A DNA stretch of 64,000 bases from Paraburkholderia sp. PREW-6R (GCF_039621805.1 NZ_CP155074.1:1240001-1304000); one strand, 5' to 3'. Numbered from the stretch's first letter, positions 52,332-61,894 are shown. The notes: a model not told the origin generated them from the sequence alone. Translations and numbers: made by a program.

Positions 52332-53087
52332 ATGCAACCGATCACGGACACCCTTGGCCCCGTCATTCGCCTGTCGACATGCAAGGTCTGCGGAAACGAA
52401 GCGCCGCTTTACGGCGTCGCCGACTTCAACAAGAGCTGCGCGGAAAATCACGGCTGCTATCTGCCGCTCGCTGGCGTTCCCGTCTACTACCAGCGCTGCG
52501 CGCATTGCGGGCTGGTGTTCACCCATGCGTTCGATCACTGGGACAGGCGCGCCTATCTGCGACACATTTACAACGACGACTACCATCGGGTCGATCCCGA
52601 CTACGCCGACGCGCGGCCCTCCGCCAATGCCGCGCTCGTCGCCGACTTCGTCCACCATGCGGCGGCGCTGAAATGTCTCGACTACGGCGGCGGCAACGGC
52701 CGACTCGCCGCGCTTCTAAGGGAGCGCGGCGTGGATGGCTATAGCTGGGATCTGATGCGAGATGACGAAGCCGAACCGCCAGAGCATGCGTTCGACCTCG
52801 TCACCGCCTTCGAAGTGCTGGAGCACACGCCGCAACCGTTGACCACGGTGAGACAGGCGCTTGCGTTGCTCAACTCACGCGGCGTGATGCTGTTCTCGAC
52901 GGTGACGATCGACGCCCTGCCGCAGCGTGCGATGGACTACTGGTACATCGCCCCGCGCAACGGACACATTACGATCCATACCACGCGGTCATTGCAAATC
53001 CTGTTCGCGACATGCGGCTATCGGATACATCACTTCAATCAGGATCTGCATCTGGCGATCAGGGAATTGCCTGACTGGCTCCGCTAG
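52332..53087 (+). CDS. Class I SAM-dependent methyltransferase with zinc-binding N-terminus
   Basis: A 251-residue methyltransferase. The N-terminus (about 15-70) has two CxxC pairs (CKVC and CAHC), presumably a zinc ribbon. The SAM motif is CLDYGGGNGRLAALL and post-I motif FDLVTAFEVLEHT. The arrangement resembles the C-methyltransferase-like families acting on sugars or lipids. It faces the TRAP operon across the long control region and overlaps no other gene. The substrate is unknown. Confidence 0.87.
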   Translation: MQPITDTLGPVIRLSTCKVCGNEAPLYGVADFNKSCAENHGCYLPLAGVPVYYQRCAHCGLVFTHAFDHWDRRAYLRHIYNDDYHRVDPDYADARPSANAALVADFVHHAAALKCLDYGGGNGRLAALLRERGVDGYSWDLMRDDEAEPPEHAFDLVTAFEVLEHTPQPLTTVRQALALLNSRGVMLFSTVTIDALPQRAMDYWYIAPRNGHITIHTTRSLQILFATCGYRIHHFNQDLHLAIRELPDWLR

Positions 53088-53191
53088 TCCCTGATGCAAC
53101 GCATGGGCTCATCGGCCAAGAACCTGCAAACCGACCCGACGTCACGACAACTGACGGCAGTCGACCGCGGTACACGCGGTCAAGCGGATCT

Positions 53192-54121
53192 TCACAGGCG
53201 GCCTGCGTATTCCGGCTCGGGCAAACCGCATACGCCGGGGCGCACGGCAAAAAGATGTCCGTCGTGTTCGCTCGCGTCGACGCCGGGGCGAATCGACGTA
53301 ATGAACAGCGTGTCCAGGTCCCGGCCGCCGAATGCGCACATCGCGGGCTTGGCGGCCGGCACCGCGATCTGACGGTCGAGCTTGCCCTCGGGCGTGAAAC
53401 GCAACAGCCGGCCGGCGTCGTTTGCGCAGATCCAGTAGCAGCCATCGGCGTCCACCGCTGCGCCGTCGGGACGACCCGCGTAATCGTGCAGATCGGCAAA
53501 CACGCGACGGTTGCGCGGCTCACCGGTCGCCACGTCGTAGTCGAACGCCCAGATCAGGCGGCGCAATGGGTGCGAGTCGGACAGATACATGGTTGCGCCG
53601 TCCGGCGACCAGCCGAGGCCATTCTGCGTGATCAACGCATCGACCACCGGTGCGGACAGCACGCCGTGCTCGTCGAAGCGGTACAGCGCGCCCGCTGGGT
53701 TCGCCGCCGACATGTCCTGCACCATCGTGCCGGCCCAGAAGCGACCCTGGCGATCGCAGCGGCCGTCATTAAAGCGCATGCCCTGCGCAGCGAACACCGG
53801 CGCCGCAAGCTTGCGCGTGGTCACGCCCAATGACTCGCCGCCCGCCGATGTCCCGGACAACGTGACCGCGAACAGACCGGTTTCGCAACCCGCCAGCACG
53901 GTGCCGTCACGATCGAAAGCAATGCACGCGACTTTCTCCGGCAGGCGCCATTCGGCGCGCTCGCCCGAATCGACACGCAACCGCACGATTTTCTGCGCGG
54001 GAATGTCCACCCAGTAGAGCGCCTGCCCGGCCGCTCGCCAGACCGGACTCTCGCCAACCGACGCCGGCTCGCGACCCGCCGCCTCGACCCGCTCGACCCG
54101 CGGATTCGCCGAACCGCTCAC
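53192..54121 (-). CDS. SMP-30/gluconolactonase-family aldonolactonase
   Basis: A 309-residue six-bladed beta-propeller lactonase. Family features: GESPVWRAAGQALYWVDIPAQKI with the metal Glu, RFNDGRCDRQGRFWAGTM, NGLGWSPDGATMYLSDS and PDGAAVDADGCYW, which supply metal ligands Glu, Asn, Asp. It begins with GTG overlapping the stop of the uronate dehydrogenase (GTGA). As the third gene of garD-udh-lactonase it should open the aldarolactone produced by Udh to galactarate or glucarate. Confidence 0.92.
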   Translation of the reverse strand: MSGSANPRVERVEAAGREPASVGESPVWRAAGQALYWVDIPAQKIVRLRVDSGERAEWRLPEKVACIAFDRDGTVLAGCETGLFAVTLSGTSAGGESLGVTTRKLAAPVFAAQGMRFNDGRCDRQGRFWAGTMVQDMSAANPAGALYRFDEHGVLSAPVVDALITQNGLGWSPDGATMYLSDSHPLRRLIWAFDYDVATGEPRNRRVFADLHDYAGRPDGAAVDADGCYWICANDAGRLLRFTPEGKLDRQIAVPAAKPAMCAFGGRDLDTLFITSIRPGVDASEHDGHLFAVRPGVCGLPEPEYAGRL

Positions 54122-54975
54122 CGTTTCGGCTCCATGGGACCGGCGAGCACAAACGCGCCGCCCTGGAAACGCTGCGTGGGATCGTCGAGGTTCGTGGTGG
54201 GCGCGCTGAACGGAAAGAGATGCTCGAATTCCGCTGAACTGTCCTGCGGACGGAAGCCGAGGAAGGCCGCCTTCGTGTTATCCACCCACTTGATGCGGTT
54301 ATCCGACACGCCGTACACGATCGCATGCCCGACACGATTGGTGAACAGCGAACAGCGCACGAGCTCGATGAAGTCGCGATAGCTCAGGTAAGTGACGAGC
54401 ATGCGAGGATTCTTCGGCTGCTCGAACGACGAGCCGATGCGCAGGCACACCGTCTCGAGACCAAAGCGGTCGAAGTAATAGCGCGACAGCGATTCGCCAA
54501 AGCACTTCGTCACGCCGTACAGGCTGTCGGGACGCAGCGGCGCGTCGATATCGACGACGTCCGTCACCGGATGAAAACCCACCGCGTGATTCGAACTCGC
54601 ATACACAATGCGCTTCACGCCCTGCTTCTGCGCGGCCGCGTACAGGTTGTACATGCCGCGAATGTTCGCTTCGAGCAGGTCTTCGAACGGCGCTTCGACG
54701 GAAATGCCGCCGAGATGCACGACGGCGTCCACGCCTTCGAGCAGCGTATGCACCGCGGCTTCGTCCGCAATATCGACAACCGACGCTTCCTCGTGCGGCG
54801 CCACGTCGCCCAGCGGCGCAATATCGGAAACGCGCACGATGTCGGCCCACTGCGCGAGCGCGCCGCGCAACTGTTTGCCGAGGTTGCCGGCCGCGCCGGT
54901 CAGCAGCAGCCGGCGAAAAGGTTTCGGCGCCGCTGAGCGGTCAACGTTGGGATCAGTCATGTCTGTGTGTGTCAT
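54118..54975 (-). CDS. udh: Uronate dehydrogenase
   Basis: An NAD-dependent SDR-type enzyme (285 residues from the ATG at 54975; 280 from that at 54960) that oxidises galacturonate or glucuronate to the aldaro-1,5-lactone. The Rossmann motif is GAAGNLG, followed by VVHLGGISVEAPFEDLLEANIRGMYN, the catalytic Ser in YASSNHAVGF and YGVTK as YxxxK. The family hallmark segments match bacterial Udh. It sits 30 bases after garD and overlaps the lactonase gene. Neither candidate start has a strong ribosome site; coupling to garD is likely. Confidence 0.93.
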   Translation of the reverse strand: MTHTDMTDPNVDRSAAPKPFRRLLLTGAAGNLGKQLRGALAQWADIVRVSDIAPLGDVAPHEEASVVDIADEAAVHTLLEGVDAVVHLGGISVEAPFEDLLEANIRGMYNLYAAAQKQGVKRIVYASSNHAVGFHPVTDVVDIDAPLRPDSLYGVTKCFGESLSRYYFDRFGLETVCLRIGSSFEQPKNPRMLVTYLSYRDFIELVRCSLFTNRVGHAIVYGVSDNRIKWVDNTKAAFLGFRPQDSSAEFEHLFPFSAPTTNLDDPTQRFQGGAFVLAGPMEPKR

Positions 54976-55005
54976 GGTGTTTGCAACCGGTAGGGGTGGC
55001 GGCAA

Positions 55006-56595
55006 TCAGGTCACCGGCGCCGGATTGAACAGCGTCAGCGCGTTGTGCAGTTTCAGCTTTTCCGCGCAGGTCTGCTGGCGGCCACTCGCGACGTCAAGCA
55101 TCAGGCGGAACAGTTCCCAGCCCACCTCTTCGATCGTCGACACGCCCGTTGCAATCGTGCCCGCGTTGATGTCCATCAGGTCATGCCAGCGGCGCGCGAG
55201 GTCCGAGCGCGTGGCGACCTTGATCACGGGCACTTCCGCGAGACTGTAGGGCGTACCGCGGCCGGTGGTGAACACATGCAGGTTGATGCCGGCGGCCACC
55301 TGCAAGGTGCCGCAGATAAAATCGCTTGCCGGCGTCGCGGCGTAGATCAGCCCTTTCTGCTTGACCTTCTCTCCCGGTGACAGCACGCCGGAGATCGCCG
55401 AGTTGCCCGACTTGATGATCGAGCCCATTGCCTTTTCGACGATGTTCGACAAGCCGCCCTTCTTGTTGCCGGGCGTGGTGTTCGCGCTGCGGTCGGCGCC
55501 GCCGCGCTTCAGATAATTGTCGTACCACTGCATCTCGCGGATGATCGCCGCCGCGACTTCCGCGTTGGCTGCGCGCGCCGTCAACTGATCGACGCCGTCG
55601 CGCACTTCGGTCACTTCCGAGAACATCACCGTCGCGCCGGCGCGCACCAGCAGGTCGGTCGCGAAACCCACGGCGGGATTGGCGGTGAGGCCGGAGAACG
55701 CGTCGCTGCCGCCGCACTGCACACCCACCACGAGATCGGCGGCCGGACAGGTTTCGCGGCGGCGATTGTTCAACCGTTTCAGATGGCCGTCGGCCATCCT
55801 CATGATCGAATCGATCATCGACTGGAAGCCGACGTGCGACTCGTCCTGAAGCACGACCACGTCGCCGTTCAGATCGCCGCTCATGTCGCCGATATCCGCG
55901 ACTTCCGCGACATTCGCAGCGGCCGCGATCGGGATCGTGCCGGGCGGCATCAGACGCTCGGGCTGCAACTTTTCACAGCCGAGGCTCACCATCATCACTT
56001 CGCCGCCGAAGTTCGGATTCAGGCTGATGTTGCGCACGGTGCGGATGGGCACCATCGCGTCGGGCGCGTCGATCGCGACGCCGCAGCCATAGGTATGGCC
56101 GAGGCTCACCACGTCGTCGACATTCGGATAGCGCGGCAGCAGTTCGGCCTTGATGCGCGCGACGGCATGCTGAACCACGTCGGCGACACATTGCACGGTG
56201 GTGGTGATAGCGAGAATGTTGCGCGTCCCCACCGAGCCGTCCGCGTTACGAAAGCCCTCGAACGTGAAACCCTCGAGCGGCGGCATCTCCGGCGGCCGGA
56301 TGGTGGCAATGGGCAGGTCTTCGAGCCCCGGCGGGCTCGGCATACGGATCACGTGTTCGTTGATCCAGCTGCCCTTGGGAAGCGGCTTTTGCGCATAGCC
56401 GATTACCACGTTATAGCGGATGACTTCGGCGCCTTCGGCGAGGTCAGCGAGTGCGACCTTGTGCCCCTGCGGCACGCGCTCACGCAGCACGAGGCCGTCC
56501 GGAAAAACCGCGCCCTCACCCAGACCGCCGTCGTTGACGACGATCGCGACATTGTCGTTCGGGTGTACGCGAATGTAGAGCGGAGTGTTGTCCAT
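55006..56595 (-). CDS. garD: Galactarate dehydratase
   Basis: A 529-residue enzyme of the UxaA/GarD family that dehydrates galactarate to 5-keto-4-deoxyglucarate. The N-terminal SAF-like domain (about 1-90) is followed by the metal-binding main domain: GSVGTRNILAITTTVQCVA, SLGHTYGCGVAID, CGGSDAFSGLTANPAVG and the C-terminal GTPYSLAEVPVIKVAT. Its length matches E. coli GarD (523). I start at the ATG at 56595 with AAGGAT upstream; a GTG immediately before it is possible. It is the first gene of the garD-udh-lactonase operon, divergent from kdgD. Confidence 0.93.
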   Translation of the reverse strand: MDNTPLYIRVHPNDNVAIVVNDGGLGEGAVFPDGLVLRERVPQGHKVALADLAEGAEVIRYNVVIGYAQKPLPKGSWINEHVIRMPSPPGLEDLPIATIRPPEMPPLEGFTFEGFRNADGSVGTRNILAITTTVQCVADVVQHAVARIKAELLPRYPNVDDVVSLGHTYGCGVAIDAPDAMVPIRTVRNISLNPNFGGEVMMVSLGCEKLQPERLMPPGTIPIAAAANVAEVADIGDMSGDLNGDVVVLQDESHVGFQSMIDSIMRMADGHLKRLNNRRRETCPAADLVVGVQCGGSDAFSGLTANPAVGFATDLLVRAGATVMFSEVTEVRDGVDQLTARAANAEVAAAIIREMQWYDNYLKRGGADRSANTTPGNKKGGLSNIVEKAMGSIIKSGNSAISGVLSPGEKVKQKGLIYAATPASDFICGTLQVAAGINLHVFTTGRGTPYSLAEVPVIKVATRSDLARRWHDLMDINAGTIATGVSTIEEVGWELFRLMLDVASGRQQTCAEKLKLHNALTLFNPAPVT

Positions 56596-56644
56596 CACAT
56601 CGATCCTTATGGCGAATTCCGCCGACTGCGGTCGTTATTCATAC

Positions 56645-56657
56645 GTCATCCTACAAC
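56645..56657. promoter_or_regulatory. Hexuronate-regulon operator, garD side
   Basis: GTCATC-C-TACAAC, perfect match to the consensus core, with flanks ATAC and AT as in the other strong copies. It lies 49 bases upstream of the garD start. Confidence 0.8.
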
Positions 56658-56739
56658 ATGAAAGTTCGTGCGGCGGTTACGTATTTACCCTATGGCATGC
56701 ATTATGCCGCGAAAACACCGTTGAGTTAGCCGTTTCATT

Positions 56740-56752
56740 GTTGTACGATGAC
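56740..56752. promoter_or_regulatory. Hexuronate-regulon operator, kdgD side
   Basis: GTTGTA-C-GATGAC is the same core on the other strand, perfect apart from the variable centre base. It lies 68 bases upstream of the kdgD start and 82 bases from the garD-side site. Confidence 0.8.
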
Positions 56753-56820
56753 GTATAAGAAATCTCCTTACGCTGATTTCTGATTACTTCCTAATCTATC
56801 GCGACGCCCGGACCCTCATC

Positions 56821-57738
56821 ATGACGACACCGCAGGAACTCAAGCAGATCGTTTCGGAAGGACTTCTTTCCTTCCCCGTTACCGACTTTGACGAACAGGG
56901 CGACTTCCGTGCCGACACGTATGCCGAGCGTCTCGAATGGCTCGCGCCGTATGGCGCGTCGGCGCTGTTCGTCGCCGGTGGCACGGGCGAATTTTTCTCG
57001 CTCACGCATAACGATTACTCGAACGTCGTCAAAACGGCCGCCGAAGTGTGCAAGGGCAAGGTGCCGATCCTGGCCGGCGCGGGCGGCCCGACGCGCGTGG
57101 CGATCGCCTATGCAAAGGAAGCCGAGCGTCATGGCGCGAACGGCATCCTGCTGATGCCGCATTATCTGACCGAAGCCTGCCAGGAAGGCATCGCCGCGCA
57201 CGCGGAAGAAGTCTGCAAGTCGGTGCCGAACATGGGCGTGATCATTTACAACCGCGCAAATTCCAAGCTTAACGCCGACATGCTCGAAGGCCTCGCCGAG
57301 CGCTGCCCGAACCTGATCGGCTTCAAGGACGGCGTCGGCGAAATCGAGAACATGGTGACGATCCGCCGCCGCCTTGGCGACCGCTTCTCGTACCTCGGCG
57401 GACTGCCGACGGCGGAAGTCTATGCCGCCGCTTACAAGGCGCTGGGTGTGCCGGTGTACTCGTCGGCGGTATTCAACTTCATTCCGAAGACCGCGATGGC
57501 CTTTTACCGCGCCATTGCCGCGGACGACCACGCCACGGTCGGCAAGCTGATCGACGAATTCTTCCTGCCGTATCTGGCGATCCGCAATCGCCGCCCAGGC
57601 TACGCGGTCAGCATCGTCAAGGCGGGCGCGAAACTGGTCGGCCACAGCGCCGGCCCGGTGCGCGCGCCGCTGACCGATCTGACCGAAGAAGAAATGGCAA
57701 AGCTGGACGCGCTCATCAAGACGCTCGGCCCGCAATAA
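56821..57738 (+). CDS. kdgD: 5-dehydro-4-deoxyglucarate dehydratase
   Basis: A 305-residue member of the dihydrodipicolinate synthase/NAL family that dehydrates and decarboxylates 5-keto-4-deoxyglucarate to 2,5-dioxovalerate (2-oxoglutarate semialdehyde). The substrate-carboxylate motif GGTGE is at 53-57, the catalytic Tyr143 in IIYNRAN and the Schiff-base Lys169 in IGFKDGVGE. It is divergent from garD and followed by a hairpin and an aldarate transporter gene. The product goes to the dehydrogenase at 60265-61848. Confidence 0.95.
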   Translation: MTTPQELKQIVSEGLLSFPVTDFDEQGDFRADTYAERLEWLAPYGASALFVAGGTGEFFSLTHNDYSNVVKTAAEVCKGKVPILAGAGGPTRVAIAYAKEAERHGANGILLMPHYLTEACQEGIAAHAEEVCKSVPNMGVIIYNRANSKLNADMLEGLAERCPNLIGFKDGVGEIENMVTIRRRLGDRFSYLGGLPTAEVYAAAYKALGVPVYSSAVFNFIPKTAMAFYRAIAADDHATVGKLIDEFFLPYLAIRNRRPGYAVSIVKAGAKLVGHSAGPVRAPLTDLTEEEMAKLDALIKTLGPQ

Positions 57739-57808
57739 CGCGCACAGCATCACCGACGCATCGGGCGCGCGAGCCGCGAGCCAGCGCCGCGCGCACGGCT
57801 CCGGCATG

Positions 57809-57842
57809 AACGCCCGGGACGGCAACGTCGCCGGGCGTTTGT
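57809..57842 (+). terminator. Hairpin after kdgD, probable terminator
   Basis: AACGCCCGG (57809-57817) pairs with CCGGGCGTT (57831-57839), with an inner GACG/CGTC stem and a GCAA tetraloop. The following T-run is short, so termination may be partial and the MFS gene could be partly co-transcribed. Confidence 0.55.
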
Positions 57843-57920
57843 CCAACGGGTCGAAGCGATGATGCGCGGCGCACCGTCGTCACGATACGCCGCCTGCCCG
57901 CATACATTCAGGAGATGACC

Positions 57921-59288
57921 ATGGAAATGAGCCGCACGGCCAGTTCCGTCCACGTCGCGAAGCGCACGCGGGTCCGCTACACGATCCTGCTGCTGATCTT
58001 TCTGATCACCACGTTCAATTACGCGGACCGCGCGACGCTCTCCGTCACCGGCTCGGCCATGCGCGGCGAATTCGGCCTCGACGCGATCCGCATGGGCTAC
58101 ATCTTCTCGGCGTTCAGCTGGGCGTACGTACTGTCGCAACTGCCGGCCGGCTGGCTGCTCGACCGCTTCGGCGCGCGGCGCGTCTACGCGGCGAGCATCT
58201 TCTTCTGGTCGCTCTTCACGCTGCTGCAGGGCTCGATCGGTCTTCTGGGCAGCGCGGCGGCCGCGATCACCGCGCTGTTCGTGCTGCGTTTCGCGATGGG
58301 CGCAGCCGAGTCGCCCGCATTTCCCGCCAACGCCAAGGTCGTCGCGAGCTGGTTCCCGACCAACGAGCGCGGCACGGCGTCCGCGATCTTCAATTCGGCA
58401 CAGTACTTTGCGGCAGTGATTTTCACGCCGCTGATGGCCTGGCTCACGCATGCGTTCGGCTGGCACACGGTTTATCTCGTGATGGGCGTACTTGGGCTGC
58501 TGCTCGCCTTCACGTGGCTGAAGGTCATGAAACATCCGACCGACCATCCGCGCGTGTCGCGCGCTGAACTCGATTACATCGAACAGGGCGGCGGCGTGGT
58601 GAACGGGCATGCCACTCGCGCCGGACTGACGGCGGAGCGCCCCGCCGACATTGCAAAAGCAGGCGGCTGGTCGCTGGTGCGGCAACTGCTGACCAACCGG
58701 ATGCTGCTCGGCGTGTACCTCGCGCAATACTGCATCAACGTGCTCACCTACTTTTTCCTGACGTGGTTTCCGATCTACCTCGTCCAGGCGCGCGGCATGA
58801 CGATCCTGCACGCGGGTCTGGTGGCGTCGTTGCCGGCGATCTGTGGATTCTCCGGCGGCGTGCTAGGCGGCGTGCTGTCCGACGGCTTGATCCGGCGCGG
58901 CCATTCGCTGACCATTGCACGCAAGGTGCCGATCGTGGGCGGCATGCTGCTGTCGGTGTGCATCATCGGCTGCAACTATGTGTCGACCGACTGGATCGTC
59001 GTCGCGCTGATGTCGCTCGCGTTCTTCGGCAAAGGCATCGGCGCGCTCGGCTGGGCGGTGGTCGCGGATACGTCGCCGAAAGAAGCGCTCGGTTTGTCGG
59101 GCGCGATTTTCAACATGTTCGGCAACGTGGCCGGCATCGTCACGCCGATCGTGATCGGCTACCTCGTCGCGAAGTCCGGCTCGTTCAACGGCGCGCTCGT
59201 CTTTGTCGGCATGAACGCGCTGCTCACGGTGTTCAGCTATCTGGTGATCGTGAAAGACATCAAGCGGGTTGAACTGCGCACAAGCTGA
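57921..59288 (+). CDS. MFS hexarate transporter (GudP/GarP type)
   Basis: A 455-residue inner-membrane transporter of the anion:cation symporter family with 12 predicted helices. Typical segments: FNYADRATLSVTGSAMRGEFGLDAIRMGYIFSAFSWAYVLSQLPAGWLLDRFGARRVY and GAAESPAFPANAKVVASWFPTNERGTASAIFNSAQ. These match E. coli glucarate/galactarate permeases. GGAG at 57911-57914 favours the ATG at 57921 over one at 57915. It complements the TRAP system: uronates by TRAP and aldarates by MFS is a plausible split. Confidence 0.92.
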   Translation: MEMSRTASSVHVAKRTRVRYTILLLIFLITTFNYADRATLSVTGSAMRGEFGLDAIRMGYIFSAFSWAYVLSQLPAGWLLDRFGARRVYAASIFFWSLFTLLQGSIGLLGSAAAAITALFVLRFAMGAAESPAFPANAKVVASWFPTNERGTASAIFNSAQYFAAVIFTPLMAWLTHAFGWHTVYLVMGVLGLLLAFTWLKVMKHPTDHPRVSRAELDYIEQGGGVVNGHATRAGLTAERPADIAKAGGWSLVRQLLTNRMLLGVYLAQYCINVLTYFFLTWFPIYLVQARGMTILHAGLVASLPAICGFSGGVLGGVLSDGLIRRGHSLTIARKVPIVGGMLLSVCIIGCNYVSTDWIVVALMSLAFFGKGIGALGWAVVADTSPKEALGLSGAIFNMFGNVAGIVTPIVIGYLVAKSGSFNGALVFVGMNALLTVFSYLVIVKDIKRVELRTS

Positions 59289-59307
59289 TCCTTCTTTTGC
59301 ATAGTCA

Positions 59308-59328
59308 GTCATCAGACGACGGTATAAT
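59308..59328 (+). promoter_or_regulatory. FadR/GntR regulator promoter with operator
   Basis: TATAAT at 59323-59328 is a consensus -10. Directly upstream, GTCATC-A-GACGAC (59308-59320) is a near-perfect dyad form of the window's repeated operator, filling the spacer between -35 and -10. Repressor bound there would block its own promoter. The -35 is not obvious. Confidence 0.65.
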
Positions 59329-59375
59329 GGGACGCAGAAAGATTCTGCAACTATTTGATTCGAGGGGCGTTTTCG

Positions 59376-60119
59376 ATGGCTACACCACTGACATCCGCGG
59401 CACCGCCACGACGCGCTCGCAACCTGGCCGAATTCGTCGTCAGCTATGTCACCGAGCAGATCGCGTCCAACGCGCTGAAACCCGGCGACAAGCTGCCCAC
59501 CGAATCGCAACTCATGGTGACGCTGAGCGTGAGCCGCACGGTGATTCGCGAAGCCATATCGCGGCTGCAGGCGGGCAAGATCATCGAGACGCGCCACGGC
59601 ATCGGCAGCTTCGTGCTGGAACCGCAGCGTGAAAAGCTCGGCATCGACATGGTGCCCGCCACGACGCTGCGCGACGTCCTCTCCATTCTGGAGCTACGGA
59701 TCAGCCTGGAGACCGAATGTGCCGGCCTTGCCGCGCAACGCGCAAAACCGGACGACCTGGCCCGCATGCGCGCCGCGCTCGACGCGATCGAGGCCACGCG
59801 CCACAACGGACTCGACAGCGTGGACGCCGATCTGCAGTTCCATATTTCGGTGGCACGCGCTACGGGCAACCGTTATTTCGTCGACATTCTCACGCAGATG
59901 GGCAGCGCGCTGATTCCGCGCAACCGCCTCGACTCCGCGGGTATTGCGCGCGCGGAGCCCGACGCGTATCTGTCGCTCGTGAATCTGGAGCACGAGAGCA
60001 TTCTGGAAGCCATCTCGCGTCACGACGCGGAAGGCGCGCGCGCGGCCATGCGCATGCACCTGTCGAATAGCCGCGAGCGCTTGCGGCGCGCGAATGAAAC
60101 GACCGAAGCCCACAGCTGA
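59376..60119 (+). CDS. FadR-subfamily GntR regulator of hexuronate/hexarate genes
   Basis: A 247-residue regulator with an N-terminal GntR winged helix (about 15-80: LKPGDKLPTESQLMVTLSVSRTVIREAISRLQAGKIIETRHGIGSF) and an FCD ligand domain (about 100-235) with the metal-binding Asp/His set (DADLQFHISVARATGN, then LEHESILEAI). It sits inside the hexuronate cluster, and its own promoter and five other regions carry the same operator. Proteobacterial regulators of this type (GguR, as I recall) respond to aldarates or their lactones. Repressor action is the likely mode. Confidence 0.9.
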   Translation: MATPLTSAAPPRRARNLAEFVVSYVTEQIASNALKPGDKLPTESQLMVTLSVSRTVIREAISRLQAGKIIETRHGIGSFVLEPQREKLGIDMVPATTLRDVLSILELRISLETECAGLAAQRAKPDDLARMRAALDAIEATRHNGLDSVDADLQFHISVARATGNRYFVDILTQMGSALIPRNRLDSAGIARAEPDAYLSLVNLEHESILEAISRHDAEGARAAMRMHLSNSRERLRRANETTEAHS

Positions 60120-60156
60120 TTCGCACGAGCTACTAGCAGTCACTGCAGACGAAAAA

Positions 60157-60184
60157 ATGGCCGGTTCATCCCGGCCATTTTTTT
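60157..60184. terminator. Bidirectional intrinsic terminator
   Basis: ATGGCCGG (60157-60164) pairs with CCGGCCAT (60171-60178) around six bases, with T-run (60179-60184) on the plus side and A-run (60152-60156) on the minus side. It lies between the regulator gene and the convergent dehydrogenase gene and can serve both. Confidence 0.9.
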
Positions 60185-60264
60185 GCCTCACTGTTCTTGC
60201 GCAGCTTGCCGCTTGCCGCGTTTTACTCTTCACTCTCACGGCAAACGGCAACGTCAGCCTCGCC

Positions 60265-61848
60265 TCAACTACGCGTGATTTCCCCATCGCGATGGCGCCA
60301 CAGATCCAGCGGATTGCTGTCGGCGAGCGCTGCCGGCAGCAGATCAGCCGGGAAATCCTGATAGCAGACCGGCCGCAGGAAACGTTCGATCGACGTCGTG
60401 CCGACCGACGTCGCGCGGCTGTCCGACGTAGCCGGGAACGGGCCGCCATGGACCATCGCATGCGACACCTCCACGCCCGTCGGGAAACCATTGACCAGAA
60501 TCCGACCGGCTTTGCGTTCGAGAACCGGCAGGAGCTTTTGCGCAATCGCCAGGTCGGCGCTATCCATCTGCAAGGTGGCCGTCAGTTGTCCGGCAAAGTG
60601 CTCGGCTACGGCGAGCATTTCGCGTTCATCGTTGCAGCGAACGATCGTCGACACCGGCCCGAACACTTCGTCTTCCAGCGTAGGCGTGGCAAGGAACGTT
60701 TGCGCGTCGGTCACGAATAGCGCGGCGCGCGCCTGCGTCGGACCCGTTGCATCGAGACCGCGTGCCACGGTTTCCACGCCCGCGGTTGCGGCCAGCTTGT
60801 CCTCGCCCTTCTCGTAGGCCGAGTGGATGCCGCCAGTCAGCATGGTCTGCGCGGGTTTGCCGCCCAAAGCCTGCGAGGCCGTCGCGACAAAGCCTTTGAG
60901 CGCGTCGCTGTCGACGGCAATCGCGAGGCCGGGGTTCGTGCAGAACTGGCCCGCGCCGAGCACGAGCGAATCCACGAAACCACGCGCGATTGCGTCGCCG
61001 CGTTGCGCGAGCGCTTCGGGCAGCAGAAATACCGGATTGACGCTGCTCATTTCCGCATACACGGGAATCGGCTCGGCGCGCGCCGCCGCGATGCGCATCA
61101 GCGACAGGCCGCCTGCGCGCGAACCTGTGAAGCCGACCGCCTTGATCGCCGGATGCGCAACCAGCGCTTCGCCGACTGCATTGCCTGCACCGACGATCAT
61201 CGAAAACACGCCCTCGGGCAGATCCATGCCCTGCGCGACTTGCTGAATCACGCGGCCGACCATTTCCGACGTGCCGAGGTGCGCGGGGTGCGCTTTCACC
61301 ACGACCGGGCACCCTGCCGCCAGCGCGGCCGCCGTATCGCCGCCCGCCACGGAAAAAGCCAGCGGAAAATTGCTTGCGCCGAACACCGCAACCGGGCCGA
61401 GCGCGATCTTCTGCATGCGCAGATCGGAGCGCGGCAAAGGCTTGCGCTCCGGTAGCGGCGAATCGAGCGTGGCGGCGAGCCACTGACCGGCGCGCACCAC
61501 TTGCGCGAACAGCTTGAGCTGGCCGGTCGTGCGACCACGCTCGCCTTCGAGACGCGCCTTCGGCAAGCCGGACTCCAGCTGCGCGCGCTCGATCAGCGCG
61601 TCGCCTAGACTGGTGATGCCGTCGGCAATGCGCTCGAGAAACTCGGCGCGCACCGTGAGCGGCAACCGGCGGTATGGGTCGAATGCCTGTTGCGCGAGGT
61701 CGCAGGCAGTGCCGACGTGCGCTGCCGAGCCGCCGCCGAAAACCGGCTCCGCAATCTCAGCGCCTGTAGCGGGATTAAAAGCGCGCAGCGCTGCTTCATT
61801 GCCGCGCACGGCTTGACGACCGATCAGCATTTCGCCGGTGATTGACAT
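60265..61848 (-). CDS. 2,5-dioxovalerate dehydrogenase (2-oxoglutarate semialdehyde dehydrogenase)
   Basis: A 527-residue aldehyde dehydrogenase that oxidises 2,5-dioxovalerate to 2-oxoglutarate with NAD(P)+. It matches the long KGSADH-type members: GPVAVFGASNFPLAFSVAGGDTAAALAAGCPVVVKAHPAH, catalytic Glu in YAEMSSVNPVFLLPEAL and nucleophile Cys in GAGQFCTNPGL. The C-terminus FLRPVCYQDFP...NPLDLWR is also typical. It completes the KdgD branch. An AGGGAAAC site precedes the ATG. An operator lies upstream at 61882. Confidence 0.95.
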   Translation of the reverse strand: MSITGEMLIGRQAVRGNEAALRAFNPATGAEIAEPVFGGGSAAHVGTACDLAQQAFDPYRRLPLTVRAEFLERIADGITSLGDALIERAQLESGLPKARLEGERGRTTGQLKLFAQVVRAGQWLAATLDSPLPERKPLPRSDLRMQKIALGPVAVFGASNFPLAFSVAGGDTAAALAAGCPVVVKAHPAHLGTSEMVGRVIQQVAQGMDLPEGVFSMIVGAGNAVGEALVAHPAIKAVGFTGSRAGGLSLMRIAAARAEPIPVYAEMSSVNPVFLLPEALAQRGDAIARGFVDSLVLGAGQFCTNPGLAIAVDSDALKGFVATASQALGGKPAQTMLTGGIHSAYEKGEDKLAATAGVETVARGLDATGPTQARAALFVTDAQTFLATPTLEDEVFGPVSTIVRCNDEREMLAVAEHFAGQLTATLQMDSADLAIAQKLLPVLERKAGRILVNGFPTGVEVSHAMVHGGPFPATSDSRATSVGTTSIERFLRPVCYQDFPADLLPAALADSNPLDLWRHRDGEITRS

Positions 61849-61881
61849 TGAGTTTCCCTGGTTCGACTAGACAAGATATAA

Positions 61882-61894
61882 GTCATCCTACAAC
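61882..61894. promoter_or_regulatory. Hexuronate-regulon operator, dehydrogenase side
   Basis: GTCATC-C-TACAAC is identical to the garD-side core, 33 bases upstream of the 2,5-dioxovalerate dehydrogenase start. Confidence 0.8.
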